Positions 1-7,842 of a stretch of 64,000 nucleotides of DNA are shown here, piece after piece. The DNA lies in assembly GCF_041051975.1 (NCBI RefSeq), contig NZ_CP163435.1:9578501-9642500 (forward strand), read 5' to 3'. Under the pieces are notes generated by a model. That model was not told the origin of the DNA and ran no database searches. It saw only the letters and a list, made by a program, of their open reading frames with translations. Position numbers and translations under genes: made by a program. This DNA comes from Streptomyces sp. R21. Lineage in GTDB: Bacteria; Actinomycetota; Actinomycetes; Streptomycetales; Streptomycetaceae. Position 1 is the stretch's first letter. Each line of letters begins with the position of its first letter.

Positions 1-53
1 GTGGTTCTGGCCTGGGCGAAGCCGTCCGCTGGGTCGAGCGCGACCCGGGCCGC

Positions 54-1055
54 TCAGCCGTCCTGGGCGGTCGCGGCGGCGGAGGCGCGCCACTCGCCCG
101 GCGACATCCCGTAGGCGCTGCGAAAGACGTGGCTGAAGTGGGCGGGGCTGGAGAACCCCCAGCGTGCGGCCACGGTGCCGATCACTCGGTCTGCCCCGTC
201 ACGCCGGGCGAGTTCGGTCTTGCAGGCTTCGAGCCGGCGCTGTCGTATCCAGCGGCCCACGGTGGTGCCCTGCTCCTGGAAGAGTTTGTGCAGGTAACGC
301 ACGGAGATGCCGTGCTCGTCGGCGAGCAGCCGGGGCGACAGTTCCGGCTCACCGAGACGGCGTTCGACGGACGCCTTCACCTGGTCGAGCAGTGTCGGCC
401 CTGCCGCTCCCGGAGCGGGCCCCTGGGGACCCGACTGACCCGCTGCCAAGGTGGCGAGGAGGTCCGTGACGGTGCGGGCGAGCTTCTCGCGCAGGACCGG
501 CGGCGTTGTGCGGATCTGCGACACCAGGCCGGACAGGAGCGGCAGGAGCAGTGCGGCAGGCCCGCCGGGGGCATCGTCGACGGCCGTCGCGGTGAGGCGA
601 CGTATCTGCGTGTCGTCCAGTCGCAGCAGCCTGCGGGGCATCATCAGAACACAGGCGCGGTAGCGCTCGGGCATGACGAGTTTGAACGGGCTGCTCGCAT
701 CGTAGAAGGCGAGAAGCCCCGGGCCGAGCTGCGTCGAGCGGCCGTCCTGGAACAGCGCCGCCGTGCCGTGCAGTTGGAGGCGGGCGAAGAGGTGCGCCTT
801 GCTGTCCGAGGCGATCTGCTCGGGCGTACGCACGACCTTGACCGGATCGGACTCCTCCATGGCGATCTGCAACGAACCGATCCGGTCGGCCCACATCGAC
901 GCCCGCCATGCGTCGGGGTCCTGGACCAGGACGTCCTGGCTGACGAAGGCCCCGGACAGGGCGTGCTGCCAGGAGGACACCCGGTCCGCAGGCGCAGCCG
1001 TCTCCGTCGAGAGGGCCAGGTGAAGCGGTGGACTCAGCGGCTGTCGACGGGGCAT
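54..1055 (-). CDS. AraC-family transcriptional regulator (downstream paralog)
   Basis: A 333-residue cytoplasmic DNA-binding regulator. The last ~100 residues (about 228-322) form an AraC/XylS double helix-turn-helix, with the conserved run GISVRYLHKLFQEQGTTVGR and the closing FSSPAHFSHVFRSAYGMSP. The N-terminal ~200 residues resemble the AraC_binding_2 cupin-like sensor domain. The ATG at 1055 is chosen because GAGGAGG lies 5-6 nt upstream; a longer open frame to 1637 is only antisense-type extension. It overlaps the stop of the paralogous upstream gene by 22 bp, so the two are probably co-transcribed and translationally coupled. The effector and targets cannot be read from the sequence. Confidence 0.88.
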   Translation of the reverse strand: MPRRQPLSPPLHLALSTETAAPADRVSSWQHALSGAFVSQDVLVQDPDAWRASMWADRIGSLQIAMEESDPVKVVRTPEQIASDSKAHLFARLQLHGTAALFQDGRSTQLGPGLLAFYDASSPFKLVMPERYRACVLMMPRRLLRLDDTQIRRLTATAVDDAPGGPAALLLPLLSGLVSQIRTTPPVLREKLARTVTDLLATLAAGQSGPQGPAPGAAGPTLLDQVKASVERRLGEPELSPRLLADEHGISVRYLHKLFQEQGTTVGRWIRQRRLEACKTELARRDGADRVIGTVAARWGFSSPAHFSHVFRSAYGMSPGEWRASAAATAQDG

Positions 1056-2092
1056 CGATCCTCCTCGTGGGAGCCTTGGCCACGTTCGCGGCGCAACCAC
1101 TCCGTCGGAGGTATCCCGTACCGGCCCCGGAACACCCGGCTGAAGTGGGTCGCGCTGGTGAATCCCCAGCGGCGGGCGACCGTTCCCACACCCGCGCTCG
1201 CCGGGCCCGGGCTCGCCAACTCCCTGCGGCACTCCTCGAATCGGAGTTCCCGGATGAGGCGGCAGACCGTGGTGCCCTCGTTCTCGAACAGTCGGTGCAG
1301 ATAGCGCACGGAGATCTGATGTGCGCGGGCGATGACCGGGGGTGTCAGGTCCGGATCGCTCAGATGCCAGCGGATGAACGTCTGGACACGCAGCAGGAGA
1401 ACCTGGTCGGCGCCGGGCAGATCCGCCGAGCCCTTGCCGAGCTGTTCCTGGGCGACCGCGGCCAGCAGGCTCACCGTGCTGCTGCCGAGCCGGTCGGTGA
1501 TCGCGGCGGAGTAGGAGTCGCAGCTGTCGGCCAGTTGTGCCATGAACGGCGAGAGCACCGCCGTCAGTCCCTCGCTGGGGCGCAGGGCCTTCGCCGTGAT
1601 CTGTTGCAGGTCCGCCTCCCGTTGGCCGAGCAGGCATCGTGGCACGGCGAATATCTTCATCTGGAAGCGCTGCGGAAAGCGCGTGCGGGAGGGCCGCATG
1701 GTCTCGAAGAAGGCGACGTCCCCCGCACGCAGTTCGGTGGCGCGGCCGTCCTGCTCGATCTGGGCGACACCGGTGCTCTGCAGCACGACGAACACCTGCT
1801 CACCGTCGCCGCGGGCGATGAGGCGCGGCGCCCTGTAGACCACTCCCGGATCGCAGTCGACCGTGGTGATCTGCAGGTCACCGAGCTGGTCGGTGCGCAT
1901 CTTCGCGTTGTAGGTGCGGTCCTCGGTGGAGATGTACATGCCGACGAGCGTCTCGAGGACCGCGTCGTGCCAATAGGCCAGGCTCTCTCGGAGCGGCACA
2001 GAATCGGTGGACAGTACCCGGCCCCGTTGCTTCGCAGTGACGGCAGAGCCGGTGCCGCCGCCCCCGGAGGAGGACCCAATGATCGAAGGCAT
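1034..2092 (-). CDS. AraC-family transcriptional regulator (upstream paralog)
   Basis: A 352-residue regulator of the same architecture as the gene downstream: an N-terminal AraC_binding_2-like domain and a C-terminal AraC HTH pair (about 240-345, with HQISVRYLHRLFENEGTT and FTSATHFSRVFRGRYGIPP). The frame is open to 2338, but the ATG at 2092 fits the family length; its ribosome site (CTGGGGG) is weak. The first codons contain a Ser/Gly-rich stretch. It is first in a two-gene leftward operon with the paralog at 54-1055. Its 5' flank carries a perfect dyad and 20-bp-period direct repeats, which would suit autoregulation by an AraC-type protein. Confidence 0.85.
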   Translation of the reverse strand: MPSIIGSSSGGGGTGSAVTAKQRGRVLSTDSVPLRESLAYWHDAVLETLVGMYISTEDRTYNAKMRTDQLGDLQITTVDCDPGVVYRAPRLIARGDGEQVFVVLQSTGVAQIEQDGRATELRAGDVAFFETMRPSRTRFPQRFQMKIFAVPRCLLGQREADLQQITAKALRPSEGLTAVLSPFMAQLADSCDSYSAAITDRLGSSTVSLLAAVAQEQLGKGSADLPGADQVLLLRVQTFIRWHLSDPDLTPPVIARAHQISVRYLHRLFENEGTTVCRLIRELRFEECRRELASPGPASAGVGTVARRWGFTSATHFSRVFRGRYGIPPTEWLRRERGQGSHEEDRCPVDSR

Positions 2093-2110
2093 GCCCCCAG
2101 CCTGCCGTCG

Positions 2111-2128
2111 GAAGCGGGCAAACGCTTC
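2111..2128. promoter_or_regulatory. Perfect dyad upstream of araC-type operon
   Basis: GAAGCG-N6-CGCTTC is a perfect 6-bp-arm inverted repeat 19 bp upstream of the start at 2092, adjoining the direct repeats at 2131. It is a possible operator or part of the shared control region of the divergent genes at 2092 (minus) and 2280 (plus). Confidence 0.45.
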
Positions 2129-2130
2129 AG

Positions 2131-2164
2131 TCGGTTGACTGGTCTCCGCGTCGGTTGACTGGTC
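2131..2164. repeat. Direct repeats TCGGTTGACTGGTC x2, 20-bp period
   Basis: The 14-mer TCGGTTGACTGGTC occurs at 2131-2144 and again at 2151-2164, exactly 20 bp apart, with a decayed third copy (CGGGTGACGGGCC) beginning near 2171. AraC-family proteins commonly bind direct repeats about two helical turns apart, so this is a good candidate operator for one or both adjacent AraC paralogs. Confidence 0.5.
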
Positions 2165-2279
2165 CGCGGCCGGGTGACGGGCCCGCGCGTCGGACCGGGG
2201 TACGTCGAGGCGTACGCGGCGAGCGGCTGCTGCAGGAGTGCCGCCGCCGTTGTCCGAGGCGAATGGCAGAGTGTTGGAC

Positions 2280-2891
2280 ATGGAGCAGCAGGAACAGCGA
2301 ACGTCGGTTCGTCTCGTTGTCGTGGACCCGGATCTCACCGCTCAGTGCGACCGGGTGGAGAAGCATTTGCTGGCGCCGTTGGCGGGATCCCCCCGAATAG
2401 CGGATGATCGCCGGTTGTTCGAAGACGGACTCGCGGCCTTCCGGCGCATCCGGGACACGCTGGCCGACGCGGTGGCGCGGGGGCCGCGGGTGTGGACGCC
2501 GAACGGGCGCTGGGAACACGAGGGCCTGCGCATCGTCACGCTGCCCACCGCGGAAACGGACTTGTTGTACGCGCTGTTGCGTGAGCTGTCCGCGAGCCTG
2601 GTGGCCCCGCCGGACCAGCCCGATCCGTCAGGCGTTTTCGCCGCGCTCCACGGAGGTGTCCTGTCCGCCGAGGAGAGCACGGTCGGCCTGGTCGGCGCCT
2701 TGGCGCGGGTCCTCTCGATGGTGGACCTGGCTCCCGACGCCGACGCCACCACGCTCTTCGCGGTACTGGAAGAGGCCGACGGCGAGGACGTGAGGCTGAC
2801 TTACGCGCAGGAAGAGGCCTGGCAACGCCTCGCCCACCGGGTCACCATGCTGCTGACCGAGTCCGCTCCGCTGCACCGCTTCCTCTATTGA
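2280..2891 (+). CDS. Hypothetical protein
   Basis: A 203-residue acidic, soluble protein of no family I recognise. It has a short N-terminal stretch (RLVVVDPDLTAQCDRVEKHL) followed by mostly helical sequence, with no signal peptide or membrane segment. The ATG at 2280 is chosen over GTG codons at 2238 and 2271 because none has a clear ribosome site; the true start is uncertain. It is divergent from the AraC-type pair and shares its 188-bp control region, so it may be a target of those regulators. Codon usage looks native. Confidence 0.6.
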   Translation: MEQQEQRTSVRLVVVDPDLTAQCDRVEKHLLAPLAGSPRIADDRRLFEDGLAAFRRIRDTLADAVARGPRVWTPNGRWEHEGLRIVTLPTAETDLLYALLRELSASLVAPPDQPDPSGVFAALHGGVLSAEESTVGLVGALARVLSMVDLAPDADATTLFAVLEEADGEDVRLTYAQEEAWQRLAHRVTMLLTESAPLHRFLY

Positions 2892-3014
2892 TCCGGCCTG
2901 GCCGCTGCGGCGTGATCGAACCACCCTGGGGATGTCCTTTCGATCTCCATTCGAGGCAGGCGCGTCTGCCTGCGCGTTTTCCGCAGGACGGCCGTTTCGG
3001 GCTCTCAGCGCCCT

Positions 3015-3030
3015 GTAATGGCTTCATTAC
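3015..3030. promoter_or_regulatory. Inverted repeat GTAATG-N4-CATTAC, candidate operator
   Basis: A perfect 6-bp-arm palindrome (GTAATG-gctt-CATTAC) lies about 53 bp in front of the LuxR-type gene at 3083. It is AT-rich against a GC-rich background, as expected of a repressor or activator site. The binding protein is unknown. Confidence 0.5.
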
Positions 3031-3082
3031 GCTGTGACGGCCGCTCGGCGGGCGAGCGGTGGAAGACGGTCACGGGGGCACC

Positions 3083-5368
3083 ATGAGTTTTGGCTTCGGG
3101 CGGCAGCGGGGCGGACAGCTCCCCGTCGAACGGACCAGCTTTGTCGGGCGGGACGAGGAGATCGCCCGGATACAGCGGGCGTTCGACGAGGCGCGACTGG
3201 TCACCCTGGTGGGGCCGGGAGGCGTCGGCAAGAGCCGGACGGCACTGCGTGCGGCGGGCGGCCTGCGGGAACGATTCTCCGACGGGGTGTGGCTCGTCGA
3301 GCTGTCGGCGCTGTCGGATCCCGAGCTGGTCCCGGCGATGCTCGCGGCAGCACTGGAGGTGCCCGAGCAGTCCGGCATGGATCCAATGGACGCGGTCGTC
3401 GCGCACCTGCGGGAACGCCGGCTGCTGATCGTGCTCGACACCTGTGAGCACCTGGTCGACGCGTGCGCGGTGCTGTGTGACGTGCTGCTGCGCGAGGCGG
3501 CGCAGGTGTGTGTGCTCGCCACCAGCCGGCAACCGCTGGATGCGGCAGGGGAGTTCACCGTGCCGATCTCGCCGCTGGGGGCGGACGACGCGCTGGAACT
3601 GTTCGCCCAGCGGGCCGCGTGCGCGGTGCCCGGCTGGCAGGTGACCGAGACCAACCACGCCCAGGTCCGGGCGTTGGTGGAGCGGTTGGACGGCATCCCC
3701 CTCGCGGTGGAGCTGGCGGCGGTGCGCCTGCGCGTCGCCCCGCTGGCAGAGCTGGTGGCCCGGCTCGGCGGCCGCTTCGACGTGCTCACGGGCGGGCGGC
3801 GCGGCACGCCGGACCGTCACCAGACGCTGCGTACCGCGATCGGCTGGTCGCACGAACTGTGCACGCCGGCCGAGCGGCTGCTGTGGGCCCGACTCTCCGT
3901 GTTCGCAGGCTCGTTCGAGCTCGGGGCCGCCGAGCGGATCTGCGCAGACGGCATCCTCGCCGGCAAGGACGTACCCACCACTGTGTTCGGGCTGGTCGAC
4001 AAGTCGGTGGTGCACCGCGCGGGCGAGGACGGGACGCGCTACCGGCTGCTGGACACCATCCGTGAGTTCGGCGCCGAGCGGCTGGACGAGGAAGGCGGCG
4101 CGGCAGCCGTGCGCGAGCGGCACTTCGCGCACCACCGGCAGCTGGCACAGCGGTTGTGGGACGAGCTGATCAGCCCCGCCCAGGTCGGCCTGCACGGCTC
4201 GGTGCGATCCGAGATCGCCGACCTGCGTGCCGCACTGCGCTACGCGTACGCCACCGAGGGCCGGGCGGCACAGGGGCTGTGGCTGGCCGCGCAGCTGGCG
4301 CCGTACTGGCGGGCGGCCGGGATGCTCTCGGAGGGGCGCTACTGGATCGACAAGGGGCTGGACCTGGTGCCCGAGGACTGTGCGGAGCGGGCCTGGGGGC
4401 TGTTGATGACCGGGGTGTTCGCGGTGTGGACCGGCGATCTCGCGCTGGCGCCGGTGCGGTTCCACGAGGCACGGGAGGTCGCCCTGCGCAGCGGCGAGGA
4501 GCGGGTGGTGCTGTTCGCGGACCCCTACCTGGGGGCGATGCGGGCGCTGTGCGGGGAGATCGACGAGGGGCTGGCCGAGGTCGAGGAGGGGCTCCAGCGC
4601 ATCGTCGCGGCGCGCGACGCGCTGGGCATGGCCATCATCCACTACGAGGGCGCGCTGCTGCTGGCCGTCCTCGGGAACGCTGACGGCGCGCTGGATCGGT
4701 GCGTGGCGGGTCTCACCTTCCTCCAGGACACGGGCGAGCGTCAGTTGTATGCCTCCACGCTGATGGTGCAGGGCCTGATCCTCTGGCTCGCCGGCCGGCA
4801 CGAGGAGAGCGCGGCGCCGCTGCGGCAGGCCCTGGAGGCGGTGAGCGAGATCGGTGACGTACTGGTCGCCGCGCTGTGCTGCCTGGGGCTTGCCTGGCAT
4901 GCCGCACGCCGGGAACGGCACACCCAGGCGGCCTGGTTGCTGGGGTACGCGGAAAGCGCACGGCGACTGAGCGGGGATCCGGTGGCCATGCTGCCCTCGC
5001 TGCTGGAGGAACAGGAGAGCGTGCAGCAGACGGTGCGGGCGGCGCTGGGGAACGCGGAGTTCGACCGCTGGCACACCGTCGGGGCGCACATGTCGGGAAC
5101 CGAGATCCTGGAGGCGGTGCGCGCCGGAGCGGAAGTGCCGCAGTCGGCGCGGTGCGTGCCCGGGGCACGCACCGCGGACGGGGCGCCGGACGTACTGACC
5201 CCGCGGGAGCGGGAAGTCGCCGCCCTGGTGGCGGACGGGTTGTCCAACCGGGAGGTCGCCGAGCGCCTCGTGATCTCCAAACGGACCGCGGACACCCATG
5301 TCGAGCACATCCTGAGCAAGCTCGGCGTCACCTCGCGTGCGCAGATCAGGCCCGCCCTGGAGTCGTGA
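3083..5368 (+). CDS. LuxR-family STAND ATPase transcriptional regulator
   Basis: A 761-residue regulator with an N-terminal NTPase, a TPR-like helical middle and a C-terminal LuxR HTH. It starts with an AfsR/NB-ARC-style entry (TSFVGRDEEI), then a Walker A (GPGGVGKS, residues 44-51) and a Walker B near 115 (LLIVLDTCEHL). A winged-helix/TPR region fills about 260-690. The HTH at about 700-757 carries LTPREREVAALVADGLSNREVAERL. Such STAND regulators couple ligand or partner binding and ATP hydrolysis to DNA binding. ATG 3083 is preferred over an in-frame GTG at 3059. It faces a related ATPase (5571-7613) tail to tail. Confidence 0.9.
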   Translation: MSFGFGRQRGGQLPVERTSFVGRDEEIARIQRAFDEARLVTLVGPGGVGKSRTALRAAGGLRERFSDGVWLVELSALSDPELVPAMLAAALEVPEQSGMDPMDAVVAHLRERRLLIVLDTCEHLVDACAVLCDVLLREAAQVCVLATSRQPLDAAGEFTVPISPLGADDALELFAQRAACAVPGWQVTETNHAQVRALVERLDGIPLAVELAAVRLRVAPLAELVARLGGRFDVLTGGRRGTPDRHQTLRTAIGWSHELCTPAERLLWARLSVFAGSFELGAAERICADGILAGKDVPTTVFGLVDKSVVHRAGEDGTRYRLLDTIREFGAERLDEEGGAAAVRERHFAHHRQLAQRLWDELISPAQVGLHGSVRSEIADLRAALRYAYATEGRAAQGLWLAAQLAPYWRAAGMLSEGRYWIDKGLDLVPEDCAERAWGLLMTGVFAVWTGDLALAPVRFHEAREVALRSGEERVVLFADPYLGAMRALCGEIDEGLAEVEEGLQRIVAARDALGMAIIHYEGALLLAVLGNADGALDRCVAGLTFLQDTGERQLYASTLMVQGLILWLAGRHEESAAPLRQALEAVSEIGDVLVAALCCLGLAWHAARRERHTQAAWLLGYAESARRLSGDPVAMLPSLLEEQESVQQTVRAALGNAEFDRWHTVGAHMSGTEILEAVRAGAEVPQSARCVPGARTADGAPDVLTPREREVAALVADGLSNREVAERLVISKRTADTHVEHILSKLGVTSRAQIRPALES

Positions 5369-5498
5369 CATCGCCGACGTCGGAGGGCAGCCGCGCCGGG
5401 GGTAGGTATGCCGACCCGAGGGACGGCGCCTGCTACGTATGCAGTACGCGGGAGAGCGGTTGGCGTGCGCGGCCGAAGGTACGGGTACGCGCGCCAGG

Positions 5499-5550
5499 CG
5501 CCCCGGCTTGACGCTTTCCGTCGTTGCTCGGCGTCAAGAAGCCCGGGGCG
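5499..5550. terminator. Bidirectional hairpin between convergent genes
   Basis: Arms CGCCCCGGCTTGACG (5499-5513) and a near-complementary right arm (5532-5550) pair with a small bulge around an 18-nt loop. It sits between two convergent genes and has no U-tract, as is common in Streptomyces. Confidence 0.5.
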
Positions 5551-5570
5551 GTGGCGCTACGAATCCCAGG

Positions 5571-7613
5571 TCACCGTGTCGCCCGCCCTGCCGCGGGGGC
5601 GGGTACGGGCAACTCCGTACGCGGCGGCGGCAGGGACGGCAGGCGCAGTCGGCCCGGGGCCCCGGCCTCGATGTCGGCGAGCAGCAGCCGCAGGGCGGCG
5701 GAGCCGTGCGGAGCGGGCAGTCCGGCGTCGAGGGCGGTCAGGGTGCGGCGGGCCCGGTGCCAGGCGCGGCCGCTGTGGCCGCGCCGGTGATCGACGAAGG
5801 CCCGCGCGTAGCGGGCGAGCACACCGGCCCACTCGTCCTCGCGGACGCCCGGGTGCGTCAGGGCGCGCCGGGCACTGCGCCGGGCCGCGCCGGGGGAGAA
5901 GCCGGCCTGGACGACGGCCAGGGCGGCCAGGCTGACCGCCGGTGACGGGCCGCCCGGGGCGTACGGAGGGATGGTGTCCGCGGCTTCCTGGAAGTGCTCG
6001 GCGGCGGCCCTGAAGTCATGCCGGTGCAGCTCCAGCATGCCCTGGACATGGGCGACGCGGCCGATGACGGCGTCGTCGCCGGCCCGGACGGCGGCAGGCC
6101 AGGCCCGGCCCAGCAGCGCCCGGGCGGCCTGCGGATCGGTGCACGCCGACAGCCATGCCGCGAGCCACAGGCCGCGCACCGCCACGGGTGCGTCCGGCTC
6201 GCACAGCGGCAGCAACTGGAGGACGTGGTCGCGGCCTTCCTCGACCCGGTCGTACACCGCCCACCAGAACCACAGGTCGACCACGGTCTCCAGGGCGGCT
6301 TCCGCGTGCTCCGGCTGGGTCAGCGCGTACCGGATCATGGCCCCGAGGTCGTGCTGCTCGTCCAGGACCAGCCGTACGGCCCCTGACTGGTCACCGGTGC
6401 CCCACAGGTTCTCGGCGACCGCGGCCACTCGTCGGCAGTGGACCACCCGCCGTTCCGCGGCCACCGGGAACTCGCCCGCCTCCCGCAGGCGCGCGGCCCC
6501 GAACTCCCGTGCCGTACGGGTCATCCGGTACCGAGGCAGGCGCGGGCCGCCAGGGTCGCCGACGGCTTCCAGCACGCCCACGGCAGTGAGTTGCGCCAGA
6601 CAGGCGGGCACGTGGTGCGGCTCGACACCGCCACCGGCGCACAGGAACACCGCCGTCGACTCGGTGAAGGAGCCCCCGAAGGTGCTGGCGCGCGCCCACA
6701 CGATGCGCTGCGCCCGCTCGCACAGCACATAGCTGGCGCCGATCGCCTCGCGCAGCGACCGGTGCCGCCGCAGGGTGGGGTGCGGGCTGTTGAGCCAGTT
6801 CTGATGGCGCTCCAGCAACTCTGCGAGCTCGCGCACCGAATGACGTACCGTCTGCTCCGCGGCCAGCTCGATGGCGAGCGGAACACCGTCCAGTCGCCGG
6901 CAGATCGACGTCGCCGCGCGCAGGTCCGCGTCCGGGAGGCCGACGTCCTTCGGTGCCGCCCGCAGGCCCGGGCGCTCACGGTCGGGGTCCCCCAGGTCCG
7001 CGTGCTCAAGGCCGGCGTCCTCCGCCGCGGCGCGCGCCCGCGCCAGGAACAGCTCCACCGCCGGACCGTGACCGCTTTCTCCGCCCGGCGTTTCGGCACT
7101 GAGCGGCGCCAGTCGCAGGACGTGTTCGTCGCCCAGGCCCAGGGCGCGGCGGGACGTGACCAGCACGCGCAGGTCCGGATGCGCCATCAGCAGGTGCTGC
7201 ACCATGCTCAGGCACTCGCGGTGGACGGGATCGACGTCGTCCAGGAACAGCAGGGCCTGTGCCGAGGGCAGGTCGCGGACCACGCGGGCGATGTCCACCG
7301 CGTCGTCCGGACACGGCAGCACCCCGGTCAGGGCCTGGACGACCCGGGCGGTGAGCGCGCCGGGCCCGCCCGGGCCGCTGCCCTGCCAGCGCACCTCGAC
7401 GACTTCCTGCCACGGTCCGTCCGTCATGGCCGCCGTGACCCCCGCAGCCAGCCTGCTCTTTCCCACCCCGGCCGTCCCGGCCACCGTCACCAGACGGTGC
7501 CCGGCCAACAACCCCCGCAGGACGGCCGACTCCCGCTCCCGACCGATCAGGCCGCCGGGCTCCCCACCACTGGACGCGGACAGGCCCTCGGGCCCGCCGA
7601 CACTTGTCCACAC
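5571..7613 (-). CDS. STAND-type ATPase / TPR protein without HTH output domain
   Basis: A 680-residue AfsR/NB-ARC-like ATPase. It has a GRE entry motif, Walker A GTAGVGKS (about 46-53), Walker B ALLFLDDVD (about 118-126), a GVPLAIELAA motif and a helical repeat C-terminus. Unlike most relatives it has neither an N-terminal SARP/OmpR HTH nor a C-terminal LuxR HTH; it ends in a Pro/Arg-rich tail. The start is GTG at 7613, with GGGGAG about 10 nt upstream. It is convergent with the LuxR-type STAND regulator at 3083-5368. It may sense a signal and act through a partner protein; that is inference. Confidence 0.85.
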   Translation of the reverse strand: MWTSVGGPEGLSASSGGEPGGLIGRERESAVLRGLLAGHRLVTVAGTAGVGKSRLAAGVTAAMTDGPWQEVVEVRWQGSGPGGPGALTARVVQALTGVLPCPDDAVDIARVVRDLPSAQALLFLDDVDPVHRECLSMVQHLLMAHPDLRVLVTSRRALGLGDEHVLRLAPLSAETPGGESGHGPAVELFLARARAAAEDAGLEHADLGDPDRERPGLRAAPKDVGLPDADLRAATSICRRLDGVPLAIELAAEQTVRHSVRELAELLERHQNWLNSPHPTLRRHRSLREAIGASYVLCERAQRIVWARASTFGGSFTESTAVFLCAGGGVEPHHVPACLAQLTAVGVLEAVGDPGGPRLPRYRMTRTAREFGAARLREAGEFPVAAERRVVHCRRVAAVAENLWGTGDQSGAVRLVLDEQHDLGAMIRYALTQPEHAEAALETVVDLWFWWAVYDRVEEGRDHVLQLLPLCEPDAPVAVRGLWLAAWLSACTDPQAARALLGRAWPAAVRAGDDAVIGRVAHVQGMLELHRHDFRAAAEHFQEAADTIPPYAPGGPSPAVSLAALAVVQAGFSPGAARRSARRALTHPGVREDEWAGVLARYARAFVDHRRGHSGRAWHRARRTLTALDAGLPAPHGSAALRLLLADIEAGAPGRLRLPSLPPPRTELPVPAPAAGRATR

Positions 7614-7842
7614 TTTCGTAACTCCCCGTACCGTTTTCGAGCGCGATCAATGGGCGGCGCCGCCCGGGTGTCGGCGGACCCGGGTGCAGAACCGTCACTG
7701 CATCGGCGCACGGCAACCCCAACGCAACTGGCGCACGCCGGGTAGCGCCGGTACACGCCGGATCACACCCCCCGACGAACGATCGAACCCGTGTGCGTTA
7801 ACGCCCGTCATGGCCTGACCCTGGGCGCCTACGCAGGGGGTC

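Noticed and set aside
3005..5371. Long open frame (about 788 codons) on the strand opposite the LuxR-type gene
   Set aside because: It mirrors the real gene in high-GC sequence, has no domain, and its composition is Arg/Gly/Ala/Pro-biased. The sense-strand protein has Walker and HTH motifs.
7614..7842. Gene or regulatory RNA in the gap before the DUF2264 stop
   Set aside because: Only weak short inverted matches (CCCTG/CAGGG) and no supported reading frame were found.
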